From NCBI RefSeq assembly GCF_026427355.1, contig NZ_CP102665.1:434001-498000 (forward strand): a stretch of DNA of 64,000 nucleotides. The letters run 5' to 3'. This document shows, one piece after another, positions 1-9,279 of the stretch; the first letter of the stretch is position 1; each line of letters starts with the position of its first letter. The position numbers were made by a program, and so were the translations under genes. The notes under the pieces were generated by a model. That model saw only the letters and a list, made by a program, of their open reading frames with translations, made no database searches and was not told the DNA's origin. The stretch is from Sphingobium sp. JS3065. Its GTDB lineage: Bacteria > Pseudomonadota > Alphaproteobacteria > Sphingomonadales > Sphingomonadaceae.

Positions 1-1013
1 ATTTCCTGAACCGACTGGAACCGCTGACCCTGTTGTCGGCGGTGGCGGCGTCTACGTCGCACATCGGCCTGGTGGGCACGCTCACCACATCCTATTGGGA
101 ACCCTATAATGTGGCGCGGCAGTTCGGGTCGCTGGACCAGATCAGCCGGGGCCGAGCGGGTTGGAACGTCGTCACCACCGGACTGGAGGGCGCGGCACGC
201 AACTATGGGCGGGAGGAGCATTTCGACCATAAGGTCCGCTATGCCTGCGCCCGCGAATTCGTGGATGTCGTGCAGGGCCTGTGGGACAGTTATGAGGACG
301 ACGCCTTCCCCCGCGACCGGGAAGCTGGCATCTTCCTGGACAAGGGTAAGCAGCACCGGCTGGATCACAAGGGCGCGCATTTCTCCGTCGCCGGACCGCT
401 GGCGCTCAGCCGGTCGCCGCAGGGGCAGCCGGTGATCTTCCAGGCCGGGGACAGCAATGAGGGCCGCAATCCCGACCATGTCAAGATATTGCCGGGGCTG
501 GTGCCGATCATCGCAGAAACCGACGAAGAGGCGCAGGCCATCACCGCCGCCGCGCAGGAGACGCTGGATATCGGCAAGCTGCTGGTGCAGGTCGGGCGGG
601 CATTCAACTATCATGATTTTTCCCGCTACGATCTGGACGCGCCCTTCCCCGACCTGTCCGGCAGCTACAAGGGCCATGCCGAACGGATCATCCGCGAGGC
701 GCGGGAGAAAGGGCTGACGCTGCGCGATGCGGCCTATCGTTTCGGCCAGTGGCGGTCGGATTTCGTGGGGTCGCCCGAAACCATCGCCGATCAGATCGAG
801 CGCTGGTTCACCGGCCGCGCCGCCGACGGATTCCTGCTGCGCGTGACGCGGCCGAAGGATTTCGCCCTGTTTCGCGAGCGGGTCGTGCCGATCCTGCAAC
901 AGCGCGGATTGTTCCGGACCGATTATACGGACCGGACGTTGCGCGGGCATCTGGGTCTGCCGGTGCCGGAAAACCGCCATACGCGGGCGTTGCAGGCGAT
1001 CGCCGCCGAATGA
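1..1013 (+). CDS. Flavin-dependent monooxygenase, LLM class (NtaA/SnaA/DszA-type), 3' part
   Basis: The reading frame is open from base 3, so the 5' end lies outside the window. The visible part is about 336 residues. Its start (EPLTLLSAVAA), the segment FGSLDQISRGRAGWNVVTT and the later VIFQAGDSNEGR match the bacterial-luciferase-like monooxygenases of the NtaA/SnaA/DszA group. These use FMNH2 from a separate reductase to oxygenate small N- or S-containing compounds. Near the C-terminus GSPETIADQIERWF and DGFLLRV are also family-typical. The substrate cannot be read from sequence. The family fits the organosulfur theme at 30-44 kb, but there is no direct link. It converges with the peroxiredoxin-like gene. 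Confidence 0.85.
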   Translation, partial: FLNRLEPLTLLSAVAASTSHIGLVGTLTTSYWEPYNVARQFGSLDQISRGRAGWNVVTTGLEGAARNYGREEHFDHKVRYACAREFVDVVQGLWDSYEDDAFPRDREAGIFLDKGKQHRLDHKGAHFSVAGPLALSRSPQGQPVIFQAGDSNEGRNPDHVKILPGLVPIIAETDEEAQAITAAAQETLDIGKLLVQVGRAFNYHDFSRYDLDAPFPDLSGSYKGHAERIIREAREKGLTLRDAAYRFGQWRSDFVGSPETIADQIERWFTGRAADGFLLRVTRPKDFALFRERVVPILQQRGLFRTDYTDRTLRGHLGLPVPENRHTRALQAIAAE

Positions 1014-1111
1014 TGGGTTAGCCTTTATTTCCGAGTATGTAGTGAACGAGACCCCCGGCTTGACCTGGGGTGACGAAATTACGTGGCGAACTTTGAATTC
1101 AGGGGGGCTTG

Positions 1112-1210
1112 GGGGTGGGCTGGCGTGCCGTCTGCATGGTTTTGCAACGGCTGACGTAGAAGCTCGCTGCGCTCGCGCCCACCCCTGGCCCCTCCCGCCT
1201 GCAGGAGGGG
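1112..1210. repeat. Inverted-repeat element in convergent gap
   Basis: The 205-bp gap between two convergent genes holds two nested palindromes. GGGGTGGGC (1112-1120) pairs with GCCCACCCC (1177-1185). Just after it, CCCCTCC (1189-1195) pairs with GGAGGGG (1204-1210). It looks like a dispersed sphingomonad-type palindromic element and could also end transcription from both sides. No gene is seen here. Confidence 0.55.
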
Positions 1211-1218
1211 AATGTCTT

Positions 1219-1881
1219 TTAGGCGCGGTTTTGGTCGACCTGGTGCAGGACCGTGTCCGCTTCCGGGCGGTCCAGCCAGTCCGGGCTGACCTGTAGCCAG
1301 CGCACGACGCGTCCCGCGCCCACGAGCAGGACAGCGGGCTGGGGCAATTCCCAACTGCCCGTGCCGGTCACTTCGCCGATCCAGCCGGATGGCGGCGGTG
1401 ACGGGCGGTTGTCGGGCTGGAAGCTGATGTGCAGCAGCCGCGCCAGGCTGTTGTCGGCGTCGGTCGCGACCTGGAAGGGCAGGTCGTGCCGCGCCTTGAT
1501 CTCACGCAGGGGAACCGGCGGCTGCGGACTGAGCGCCATTAGCGGGATGCCCCTTTGCCGCAGGGCCGGGAACAGCGTTTCGGCATAATAGGACAAGGCG
1601 ATGTTGCAGGCCGGGCAACCTGCATAGCGGAAGAAAACGAACAGCGCCGCGCCATTGGCGGTGGGTTCGTCCAGGGCGAGCGTGTCGCCATCCACCTCCG
1701 CGAAGGAAAGCGGCGGCAGCACCGTGCCCGGCTGGGCCACGGCGGCGGGATCGAAGCGTTCCAGCAACTGGTTGCGTTGCCGCGCATTGCCTTCAAGCTG
1801 AGCGGGAGGCCAGTTCCTCTCGCGCTCCGCCTGGAGGGCGGCATAGCGGGACTTGAGCGTTTCGGTGACAGTCGTGGCCAT
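1219..1881 (-). CDS. Peroxiredoxin-like (AhpC/TSA, thioredoxin-fold) protein
   Basis: A 220-residue thioredoxin-fold protein. The start at 1881 (MATTVTETL) is chosen over a longer in-frame ATG because the family's usual helical N-terminus begins there and an AAAGAGATC stretch precedes it. The redox motif is C89-P-A-C92 after FVFFRYAG, followed by YYAETLFPALRQRGIPLMALSPQ, the usual peroxiredoxin-like AhpC/TSA core. It probably reduces peroxides or disulfides in the cytoplasm, since no signal peptide is visible. It lies 125 bp downstream of the aldehyde dehydrogenase on the same strand, so it may be read with that operon or alone. Confidence 0.8.
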   Translation of the reverse strand: MATTVTETLKSRYAALQAERERNWPPAQLEGNARQRNQLLERFDPAAVAQPGTVLPPLSFAEVDGDTLALDEPTANGAALFVFFRYAGCPACNIALSYYAETLFPALRQRGIPLMALSPQPPVPLREIKARHDLPFQVATDADNSLARLLHISFQPDNRPSPPPSGWIGEVTGTGSWELPQPAVLLVGAGRVVRWLQVSPDWLDRPEADTVLHQVDQNRA

Positions 1882-2006
1882 GATGATCTCTTTCGCCGTG
1901 CAAGCCCTTTTTTGGCGACGGCCAGCGGCCGCCGCCAATGAGACTTGTCCCGTCAATCACGAAGAATGGTCATAGGTCCACGACCGCGGGTCGCGACATC
2001 AGGCGC

Positions 2007-3443
2007 TTACATGATGTGCACGGCCTTCGTCGCCAGATGCGCGGCGACCCCTTCGGGACCATCTTCCGACCCGAAGCCGCTGTCCTTCATGCCGCCAAAG
2101 GGCGAATCGCCCCAGCTGAGGCGCACGGTGTTGATGCCGATCACCCCGGCCTCCACCTCGTCGGCCAGCCGGTTCTGGCGCCGGCCGCTTTCGGTGAAAC
2201 AATAGGCGCCAAGGCCGTAGGGCAGCCGGTTGGCCTCCGCAATCGCCTCGTCATCCGTGGCGAAGGGGCGGAACGTCGCGATCGGGCCGAACGGTTCGTC
2301 CTGCATGACCTTCGCCTCCAGCGGCACGTCGGTCAGCACTGTCGGGCGGAAGAAGAAGCCGTCCCTGCCCAGTCCCTCGCCGCCGGTCAGCAGCCTGGCC
2401 CCCGCGCGCACCGCATCCTCCACGAAGGCGCCGATCGCCTCCGGCCTGCGCGGGTTGGCGAGCGGTCCCATCTGCGTGTCGGCGGCAAAGCCGTCGCCGA
2501 TGCGCAGCGCAGCGGCCCGGTCGGCGAAACCCTTGGCAAAGCGTTCATAGACGCCCTGCTGCACGTGGAAGCGGGTGGGCGCGACGCACACCTGCCCCGC
2601 GTTGCGGAACTTGTGCGTGACCAGCGCGTCGATGGTGCGATCCACATCGCAATCGTCGAACACCAGCACCGGCCCGTGCCCGCCCAGTTCCATCGTCGTG
2701 CGCATCACCGTGTCGGCCGCCAGCCGCATCAGATGCTTGCCGACGGGCACGGAGCCAGTGAAGCTGAGCTTGCGCGTCACGGGCGAGGCCAGCAGGTGGC
2801 GGGACACCAGGTCCGGCATGCCGAACACTAGTTGCGCGACGTCGCCGGGCAGACCCGCATCGATGAAGCAGCGCATCACCGCGATGGCGGTGGCCGGGGT
2901 TTCCTCGCTGGGTTTCAGGATCACCGAACATCCCGCCGTGATCGCCGGGGAAATCTTGCGCACCGGGTTCATGATCGGGAAATTCCATGCGCAGAAGGCC
3001 GCGACCGGGCCGACCGGCTGTTGCAGCACCATCGACCGCGTGCCCGTGGGGCGGGGCAGCACCCGGCCGAAGATGCGCGACGCCTCGCCCGCGTGGAAAT
3101 CCAGCACCATCGCGGTCGCCAGCGCCTCTCCCTTGGCCTCCGCCAGCGGCTTGCCCTGTTCGAAGGTAGCGAGCGCGGCCAGATGGTCGGCGCGCTCCCG
3201 GATCAGCGCGGCGGTGCGGCTCAGCACCTCGGCGCGCTGCTGGGGGCTGCTGGTCCGCCAGGCGCGGAAGCCACGATCCGCCGCCTCCAGCACCCGGTCC
3301 AGGTCCGCCTCGCTCGCCAGCGGCAGTTCGCCCAGCACCGCGCCGGTCGCCGGGTTCAGCACCGGCTGCGTATCCCGTCCTTCGGCGCCGATCCATTCGC
3401 CGCCGATATAAAGGCCAAGCGGCATGTCGTAGCTGTGGGTCAT
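2007..3443 (-). CDS. NAD(P)-dependent aldehyde dehydrogenase, probably 2,5-dioxovalerate dehydrogenase
   Basis: A 478-residue enzyme of the succinate-semialdehyde dehydrogenase-like branch of the ALDH superfamily. The N-terminal LYIGGEWI, the cofactor segment AWNFPIMNPVRKISPA, the general base E252 in MELGGHGP and the nucleophile C286 in NAGQVCVAP are all present. So is the C-terminal SPFGGMKDSGFGSE. The window also encodes KdgD (16,887-17,813), whose product is 2,5-dioxovalerate (alpha-ketoglutarate semialdehyde). That makes oxidation of this aldehyde to 2-oxoglutarate the likeliest role, though succinate semialdehyde cannot be excluded. It is the last gene of a three-gene set with the MFS permease (23 bp upstream) and the hydratase-family gene. 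Confidence 0.87.
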   Translation of the reverse strand: MTHSYDMPLGLYIGGEWIGAEGRDTQPVLNPATGAVLGELPLASEADLDRVLEAADRGFRAWRTSSPQQRAEVLSRTAALIRERADHLAALATFEQGKPLAEAKGEALATAMVLDFHAGEASRIFGRVLPRPTGTRSMVLQQPVGPVAAFCAWNFPIMNPVRKISPAITAGCSVILKPSEETPATAIAVMRCFIDAGLPGDVAQLVFGMPDLVSRHLLASPVTRKLSFTGSVPVGKHLMRLAADTVMRTTMELGGHGPVLVFDDCDVDRTIDALVTHKFRNAGQVCVAPTRFHVQQGVYERFAKGFADRAAALRIGDGFAADTQMGPLANPRRPEAIGAFVEDAVRAGARLLTGGEGLGRDGFFFRPTVLTDVPLEAKVMQDEPFGPIATFRPFATDDEAIAEANRLPYGLGAYCFTESGRRQNRLADEVEAGVIGINTVRLSWGDSPFGGMKDSGFGSEDGPEGVAAHLATKAVHIM

Positions 3444-3466
3444 TGCGATCTCCTTGTTCGGGAATG

Positions 3467-4756
3467 TCAGCTTACCGGTTCCAGACGCGGGCTGAGCAGA
3501 TGAATGAACAGCAAGGCGACCAGATAGGCGCTGGCCGCGATGGCGAAAAGGGTTTCATAGCTGTGCGTGGCGTCCAGTATATAGCCGGTGAACTTCGCCA
3601 TGCACATGCCGCCGATAGCGCCCACCGTGCCGCCGAAACCGATCACCGTGCCTACAGCGCCTTGCGGGAACACGTCCGACGGCAGGGTGTAGAGGTTGGC
3701 GGAAAAGGCCTGATGCCCGGCGGTGGCCAGGCCGATCAGCAGCACTGCGCCCCACACGGTCGACACGTCCTGCGCGAACCAGATGGGCAGGATCACCAGC
3801 GCACACACCAGCATCGTCACCTTTCGCGCGAAATTGACGCTGTGCCCGCGCGCGATCAGCCGGGACGACAGCCATCCGCCAGCGATGCTGCCCACGTCCG
3901 AAATCACGTAGATGGCGGCCACCGGCAGGGCGAATGTCTTCAGGTCCAGCCCATAGCGGTCGCCCAGATAGCCCGGCAGCCAGAACAGGAAGAACCACCA
4001 GATCGGATCGATGAAGAATTTGCCGAGCGCATAGGCCCATGTCTCCCGCCGGGTGATCAGCCGGGCCAGCGGGATCTTCTGCACCGTGCTGGTATCGCCG
4101 TCCTGCTGAATCCACGCCAGTTCCTCGGCGCTGACCTGGCTCTTCTCCTCCGGCCGGCGATAAACGGTCCACCAGGCAATCAGCCACAGAACGCCGAAAA
4201 TGCCGGTCAGGTAGAAGGCCATGCGCCAGTTGAGGCCCCATTCATCGATGATGATCCACAGTAGCAGCGGGGTCAGGATGGCGCCCACATTGGCGCCAGC
4301 GTTGAACAGGCCGGTGGCAAAGGCGCGTTCCTGTTTGGGGAACCATTCGGTCACCGCCTTGATGCCGCCGGGGAAATTGCCCGCTTCCCCTATGCCCAGC
4401 CCGGCGCGGGCCAGGGCGAACTGGATGGCGGTGCTGGCCATGCCATGGGCCATGTGGCCCACGGTCCAGATGATCACCGCGACCGCATAGCCCAGCCGCG
4501 CGCCCAGCATGTCGACGATCTTGCCGAACAGCAGATAGGCGGCGGCATAGGCCAACTGGAAATAGAAGACGATGTCGGCATAGTCGCTCTCGCTCCAGCC
4601 CAGTTCCTTGGTCAGGATGGGCTTCAGGATGCCGATCATCTGCCGGTCGATATAGTTGATCGTGCAGGCCGCGAACAGCAGCGCGACGATCACCCAGCGA
4701 TAGCGCCCGGCCGGCTTGGCGACCGGGGCCGATGCGGGAATGGAAACCGTGTTCAT
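3467..4756 (-). CDS. MFS transporter, ACS/ExuT-like (hexuronate)
   Basis: A 429-residue major facilitator with about 12 membrane segments. The start at 4756 (MNTVSIPASAP) is the first that gives a short soluble N-terminus before RYRWVIVALLFAACTINYIDRQ, the typical first helix of the anion:cation symporter family (hexuronate and glucarate carriers). The loop MLGARLGYA and AGNFPGGIKAVTEWFPKQERAFATGLFNAGAN are family hallmarks. It lies in the inner membrane and probably imports galacturonate or a related uronate by proton symport. It is flanked by the hydratase-family gene (47 bp upstream) and the aldehyde dehydrogenase (23 bp downstream). Confidence 0.88.
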   Translation of the reverse strand: MNTVSIPASAPVAKPAGRYRWVIVALLFAACTINYIDRQMIGILKPILTKELGWSESDYADIVFYFQLAYAAAYLLFGKIVDMLGARLGYAVAVIIWTVGHMAHGMASTAIQFALARAGLGIGEAGNFPGGIKAVTEWFPKQERAFATGLFNAGANVGAILTPLLLWIIIDEWGLNWRMAFYLTGIFGVLWLIAWWTVYRRPEEKSQVSAEELAWIQQDGDTSTVQKIPLARLITRRETWAYALGKFFIDPIWWFFLFWLPGYLGDRYGLDLKTFALPVAAIYVISDVGSIAGGWLSSRLIARGHSVNFARKVTMLVCALVILPIWFAQDVSTVWGAVLLIGLATAGHQAFSANLYTLPSDVFPQGAVGTVIGFGGTVGAIGGMCMAKFTGYILDATHSYETLFAIAASAYLVALLFIHLLSPRLEPVS

Positions 4757-4803
4757 CTTCACTCTCCCGTTGGCCGGTTCTTGCCGGTCCGTCCTGATGG
4801 TTG

Positions 4804-5604
4804 TCATGCCGCTCCGGCGGCCGGAACGATATGGCAATCGACAGCGCCATGGTCGCCGAACACGGCCCGCACCGCCTGTCCCGGCAGCACGGGGTGGACG
4901 CCCGTTATGGCCCCGGTCGACACCCACAGGCCCGCGCTGGCGTCGATGCCCCGACCGGCCAGGTTCGCCAGCAGGAACCGCACCGCGCCATAGGGACCGT
5001 CCAGCATGGTCGCGGCGGTCGCTTCGCCAATGGTGGCGCCATCGATCTGCGTACGCACCAGGATCGCGCACAGGTCGATCGCCTGCCACCCCTCCAGCGC
5101 GGCGCCGATCACCAGCCCTGCATTATTGCCGAAATCGGACGCCGTCACGGCAGGTCCGTCGGCGTTGATGCCGGGATAGGGCGAACTCGCAATCTCCATG
5201 CCCAGCCGCACATCGTCCAGCAGGGCGCGGGTGCCCGCATCGTCAACGGGCACCGCGCCGTCCCAGCCGGGCGCGACATGCAGCAGCAGTTCCGCCTCCG
5301 CCGCCGCGAAGCCGCCGACGAAGACCGGCATGGCGGGATCAGGGTTGACGGTCGCGTCCACCACCGTGTTGGCGAAGATCGGACCGGCCAGCCGGTTGCT
5401 GCCCAGCCGCGCATCCAGGGGCGGGTTGATCCGGCCAACCTTCCACCCGGTCACCGGCCTGCCATCGATGGCGATGGCGCGGTCCTGAATGGCATAGGCC
5501 ATGTCCATGTCCGTCGGCCGTTCGCCGGGATAGGTTTCCAGCACCCTCGCCGCCCGTCGCGCCGTTACGAACGCCCGTGCAACCGCTTCCGTCTGTTCCG
5601 TCAA
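4804..5604 (-). CDS. 2-keto-4-pentenoate hydratase / FAH-fold family protein
   Basis: A 266-residue protein resembling the MhpD/2-keto-4-pentenoate hydratase branch of the fumarylacetoacetase fold. TGWKVG, GPIFANTV, an acidic AEAELLLHV segment that would bind the metal, and DFGNNAGLVIG are seen. It begins an operon with the MFS permease and the aldehyde dehydrogenase, and a LacI-type operator lies 44 bp upstream. In sugar-acid loci such enzymes hydrate or dehydrate 2-keto-3-deoxy acids. The exact substrate here is not known, but a 2-keto-3-deoxy sugar-acid intermediate is plausible. Confidence 0.78.
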   Translation of the reverse strand: MTEQTEAVARAFVTARRAARVLETYPGERPTDMDMAYAIQDRAIAIDGRPVTGWKVGRINPPLDARLGSNRLAGPIFANTVVDATVNPDPAMPVFVGGFAAAEAELLLHVAPGWDGAVPVDDAGTRALLDDVRLGMEIASSPYPGINADGPAVTASDFGNNAGLVIGAALEGWQAIDLCAILVRTQIDGATIGEATAATMLDGPYGAVRFLLANLAGRGIDASAGLWVSTGAITGVHPVLPGQAVRAVFGDHGAVDCHIVPAAGAA

Positions 5605-5647
5605 GACATCCCCCGCTCTTCGTCTCGCATGTCGCGCTCCCGCGTAT

Positions 5648-5663
5648 AGGAAACCGGTGTCAT
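5648..5663. promoter_or_regulatory. LacI-family operator, hydratase-MFS-ALDH operon
   Basis: The 16-mer AGGAAACCGGTGTCAT is centred on CCGG. Its right arm GGTGTCAT is identical to the operators at 7193 and 23910, and its left arm differs from TGGTAACC at two bases. It sits 44 bp before the start of the 4804-5604 gene, in the short gap after uxaA. It is probably a secondary operator of the galacturonate regulon. Confidence 0.6.
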
Positions 5664-5694
5664 TTGCAATCCACGGCCGGTTTTTCGATAATTT

Positions 5695-7179
5695 TCACAG
5701 GGTGACGCCGCGCTTCCAGATGGCGATGGCCCGCTGTCCGCTCCGCTCCGCCGCGCACCGCTCGCCGCTCGCTACCCTCAGGATCAGGTCCAGAAAGGCC
5801 GTGTCGGCATCCTGCGTCCCGTCACGCAGCGCCAGCGACGCATCGAAATCGATCCAGTGCGGCTTGGCCTGCGCCAGCGTCTGGTTCGACGCGATCTTCA
5901 GCGTGGGCACCGGAAAGCCCAGCGGCGTGCCCCGCCCGGTAGTAAACAGCACCATCGTCGCCCCCGCCGCCGCCAGCGCCGAAGACGACACCGCGTCATT
6001 GCCCGGCGCCTCCAGCAGGGTCAGCCCCGGCTCCGTCGCCTGCCCGCCATAATCGATGACGTCGACCAGCGGCGCGCGACCGCCCTTTTGCACCGCGCCC
6101 AGCGACTTTTCCTCCAGCGTGGTGATGCCGCCCGCCAGATTGCCGGGCGACGGATTTTCCGACACCGGCAACCCCTGGTCGAGATAATAGCGCTTGAAAC
6201 GGTTTACCAGCACCGCCGCCTGCTCGAACACCTCCGCGCTGGTCGCACGGTCCAGCAGCGCCTTTTCCGCGCCGAATATTTCCGGTATTTCGGTCAAAAT
6301 CGCTCGCCCGCCCGACGCCGACAGCGTCTCGCTGAATCGGCCCAGCAGCGGATTGGCGGTGAGGCCGGAAAAGCCGTCCGATCCGCCGCACTTGACCCCC
6401 ACCGGCAGATCGGCGAGCGTCATCGGCTCCCGCACCGCCGGTCGCGCCGCCTCCACCAGTTCGTCGATCATCGCTGCCGCCGCCGCCATCTCGTCCCCCA
6501 CGCTCTGGCTGGACAGGATGCGCAGCTTGGCTCGAGCAGCCGGGGGCACTGTTTCGACCAGCGCGTCCAACTGGTTCGATTCGCAGCCAAGGCCCAAGAG
6601 CAGCACGCCCGCAGCGTTGGGATTGGCAGCCAGCCCGGCGAGCAGCGCGCGCGTCCCCGCCAAGTCGTCGCCCAGTTGCGAACAGCCGTGCGGATGGGAA
6701 AAGGCGTGGACGCCGTCGATCGCGCCGCCATGCCGTTCCCGCGCCGCCGCCGCCACGGCTTCGGCCGTCAACCCGACGCAGCCGACCGTGGGCAATATCC
6801 ACACCTCATTGCGGGTCGCGGCGCGCCCGTCGGCCCGGCGATAGCCCATCCATCGCGCATCGATCGGGGCCTGCGCCTGCGCGGTCAGTCCATCGCCGGG
6901 CGCATAGGCCAGTTCGCCAGCCAGCGCCGTCGCGAGGTTATGGCTGTGCACATGCTCGCCCGGCGCGATGGCGCGGGTGGCGCGGCCGATGGGCTGCCCA
7001 TATTTGATCACCATGTCGCCCGCCGCGATTGAGTGAAGCGCGATCTTGTGCCCTTGCGGCACGTCGGCGCGCAACAGCACGCCCGCCGCGCTTTCGCCCT
7101 GGTGCAGGGGACGCAGCGCCACCGCGACGCTGTCGGATTCGTGGACCCTGAGTGCAGGGGGAATCATGGCATTTCCCAT
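5695..7179 (-). CDS. uxaA: Altronate dehydratase
   Basis: A 494-residue UxaA-family enzyme that dehydrates D-altronate to 2-keto-3-deoxygluconate. The N-terminal SAF-like domain spans roughly residues 10-90. It is followed by GYRRADGRAATRNEVWILPTV, HAFSHPHGCSQLG, LGLGCESNQ, VGVKCGGSDGFSG and TLKIASNQTLA, conserved UxaA segments whose Cys and His residues belong to the iron-dependent active site. The length is normal. Two starts are possible, ATG 7179 and ATG 7167. The second has a better leader (GGGAAA) and keeps more distance from the operator at 7193-7208. The gene is divergent from the LacI gene. Confidence 0.93.
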   Translation of the reverse strand: MGNAMIPPALRVHESDSVAVALRPLHQGESAAGVLLRADVPQGHKIALHSIAAGDMVIKYGQPIGRATRAIAPGEHVHSHNLATALAGELAYAPGDGLTAQAQAPIDARWMGYRRADGRAATRNEVWILPTVGCVGLTAEAVAAAARERHGGAIDGVHAFSHPHGCSQLGDDLAGTRALLAGLAANPNAAGVLLLGLGCESNQLDALVETVPPAARAKLRILSSQSVGDEMAAAAAMIDELVEAARPAVREPMTLADLPVGVKCGGSDGFSGLTANPLLGRFSETLSASGGRAILTEIPEIFGAEKALLDRATSAEVFEQAAVLVNRFKRYYLDQGLPVSENPSPGNLAGGITTLEEKSLGAVQKGGRAPLVDVIDYGGQATEPGLTLLEAPGNDAVSSSALAAAGATMVLFTTGRGTPLGFPVPTLKIASNQTLAQAKPHWIDFDASLALRDGTQDADTAFLDLILRVASGERCAAERSGQRAIAIWKRGVTL

Positions 7180-7192
7180 ATCATATTTTTAA

Positions 7193-7208
7193 TGGTAACC
7201 GGTGTCAT
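7193..7208. promoter_or_regulatory. LacI-family operator between uxaA and the regulator gene
   Basis: TGGTAACCGGTGTCAT is, in reverse complement, ATGACACCGGTTACCA, exactly the site at 12936-12951. It lies in the divergent gap between uxaA (start 7179 or 7167) and the LacI gene (start 7281). It could therefore control uxaA and the regulator itself. The CCGG-centred palindrome is a usual LacI/GalR-family design. Confidence 0.75.
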
Positions 7209-7280
7209 ATTGCCTTCACCCGCGCATGAAGGCAAGGGGGGTCAGGATTTGGCGGCAAGACCGGGGAACGGGGCTTCACG

Positions 7281-8309
7281 ATGAGCGACAGGAAGAAACG
7301 AGAACCCAAGCCCACGATCAACGATGTGGCGCGTCTGGCGGGGGTGTCGAAAAAGACGGTCAGCCGCGTCATCAACCGGTCCCCCCTGCTAAACGAGGGC
7401 ACACGCGAGAAGGTGAACGAGGTCATCGCCGCGCTGGGCTATGTCCCCAATCCGCAGGCGCGCGCCCTGGCGCTGCGCCGCAATTTCCTGATCGGCCTGA
7501 TCTTCGACAATCCCAATGCGCAGACTGTGCTGAACGTCCAGTTGGGCGTGTTGGATGCGATTCGCGACACCGAATTCGAACTGGTCATCCGCCCGGTCGA
7601 CCGCCACTCGCCAGACCTGCTGGACGGCATCCGCGCCTTTATAGAGATGCAGCGGCCCTATGGCGTCATCATGCTGCCGCCGGTGTCGGAAAATGACGCC
7701 GTTGCCGCGCTGTGCCAGGAACTGGGTTGCGATTATGTGCGCATGGGGTCCGCCGCGCTGGACGCCGCGCCGCATCTGGTGCAGTCTAACGACCGGCAGG
7801 CGGTGGATCACGCCATCGGCCATCTGGCCGCCATGGGCCATCGCCGCATCGGCTTCATCGCCGGGCCGGAGGGGTTCCGGTCCGCGCTGGAGCGCGAGGC
7901 GGGCTTCAACGACGCGGTGGCGCGACTCGGGCTGAACAGCGGCCCGGACATCCGGACGCGGGGCAATTACACGTTCGAAACGGGCCATGTCGCGGGCAGC
8001 CGCCTGCTGGACGCCACGCCCCGGCCGACCGCGATCTTTTCCAGCAATGACGAAATGGCGGCGGGCGTGCTGCACGCGGCCCGCGAACGCGGCATCGCCG
8101 TGCCCGACGACCTGTCCATCATCGGTTTCGACGATGCGCCCATCGCCGCCCATATCTGGCCCCCGCTCAGCACCGTGCGCTGGCCCATCGCCGCCATGGC
8201 GCGGGCCGCCGCGCTGAAGTTGGTCGACCCCGCCGATGCGCAGGCCGGTCCCTCGATGTTCATGTCCGACCTGATCGAGCGCGCCTCCGTCGGCACGGCC
8301 AGGAGCTGA
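7281..8309 (+). CDS. LacI-family transcriptional regulator of the uronate regulon
   Basis: A 342-residue LacI/GalR regulator. Residues about 11-60 form the helix-turn-helix and hinge ([20 protein letters not shown], then [12 protein letters not shown]). The rest is a periplasmic-binding-protein-like sensor ending in [24 protein letters not shown]. It is probably a repressor released by a uronate-pathway metabolite such as 2-keto-3-deoxygluconate, although the ligand is inference. Its gene is flanked by two copies of the conserved 16-bp operator (7193 and 8358), which supports autoregulation and local control. Confidence 0.92.
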   Translation: MSDRKKREPKPTINDVARLAGVSKKTVSRVINRSPLLNEGTREKVNEVIAALGYVPNPQARALALRRNFLIGLIFDNPNAQTVLNVQLGVLDAIRDTEFELVIRPVDRHSPDLLDGIRAFIEMQRPYGVIMLPPVSENDAVAALCQELGCDYVRMGSAALDAAPHLVQSNDRQAVDHAIGHLAAMGHRRIGFIAGPEGFRSALEREAGFNDAVARLGLNSGPDIRTRGNYTFETGHVAGSRLLDATPRPTAIFSSNDEMAAGVLHAARERGIAVPDDLSIIGFDDAPIAAHIWPPLSTVRWPIAAMARAAALKLVDPADAQAGPSMFMSDLIERASVGTARS

Positions 8310-8357
8310 ATATATCCATCGGGGGAGCGCATGGCGCGTATGACCCTCGGCCCCGCA

Positions 8358-8373
8358 TTGACACCGGTTACCA
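8358..8373. promoter_or_regulatory. LacI-family operator upstream of kduI
   Basis: TTGACACCGGTTACCA differs at one base from the 12936 site. It lies 49 bp before the kduI start and 48 bp after the LacI stop, so it marks a separate promoter for kduI-kduD-kdgK. Confidence 0.75.
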
Positions 8374-8422
8374 TAACGGACTAGACAAGCACCATCCACA
8401 TTGGAGAGGGAAAGAGTTCAGT

Positions 8423-9259
8423 ATGTTCGCCAAGACCTATCACGCCACGCATCCCGACATGATGGAGTGCGTTTCGAACGGCGAACTGCGCGACCGCTAT
8501 CTGGTCGGCGGCATGTTCGTGCCGGGTCAGGTGGTGCTGAACTATTCCCATAACGAACGCTTCGTCATCGGCGGCGCCGTGCCCGCGGGCGCGCCGCTTT
8601 CCCTGCCTGCCCAGACCGAACCGGCCAGCGCGGCGGGCCATCCCTTCCTGGAACGGCGCGAGGCGGGGATCGTCAATATCGGCGGTCCCGGCGCGGTCAC
8701 CGTGGATGGCGAGCGGTTCGAAATGGGCAATAAGGAATGCCTGTACGTCCCCATGGGATCGAAGGACGTAACGTTCGAAGGGGACGGCGCGCGATTCTAC
8801 ATCGCCTCCGTCCCGGCACACAAGGCCTGCCCAATCCGCAAGATCACGTTGGCAGAGGCCAATCCGCTGGAGCGCGGCGACCTGGCCAATTCCAACCGGC
8901 GCACCATCTATCAGCTTGTCATCCCCGGCGTGTGCGACAGCGCGCAACTGCTGCTGGGCCTGACCGTGCTGGAGGAAGGCAGCGTTTGGAACACCATGCC
9001 CCCGCACCTGCATGACCGCCGCAGCGAGATCTATCTCTATTTCGACATGCCCGAACCGACCGACCGCATCTTCCATTATATGGGGGAACCGGACGCGATG
9101 CGGCACATCGTGATCGCCAATGAGGAAGCTGTGATCAGTCCGCCCTGGTCGGTGCATATGGGGTCGGGCACGAAGAAATATGCGTTCATCTGGGCCATGG
9201 GCGGGGAAAATCTCGACTATACCGACATGAACGTGCTCGACATCTGCCAGTTGCAATAA
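8423..9259 (+). CDS. kduI: 5-dehydro-4-deoxy-D-glucuronate isomerase
   Basis: A 278-residue KduI, the normal length. It converts 5-keto-4-deoxyuronate, made from unsaturated pectin fragments, to 2,5-diketo-3-deoxygluconate. The N-terminal [23 protein letters not shown] and the cupin metal motif [16 protein letters not shown] (two His and a Glu) are diagnostic, as is the C-terminal [27 protein letters not shown] leader precedes ATG 8423. It is first in a run with kduD (20-bp gap) and kdgK. Confidence 0.95.
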   Translation: MFAKTYHATHPDMMECVSNGELRDRYLVGGMFVPGQVVLNYSHNERFVIGGAVPAGAPLSLPAQTEPASAAGHPFLERREAGIVNIGGPGAVTVDGERFEMGNKECLYVPMGSKDVTFEGDGARFYIASVPAHKACPIRKITLAEANPLERGDLANSNRRTIYQLVIPGVCDSAQLLLGLTVLEEGSVWNTMPPHLHDRRSEIYLYFDMPEPTDRIFHYMGEPDAMRHIVIANEEAVISPPWSVHMGSGTKKYAFIWAMGGENLDYTDMNVLDICQLQ

Positions 9260-9279
9260 GCGGACCGGGACCAGAGGCG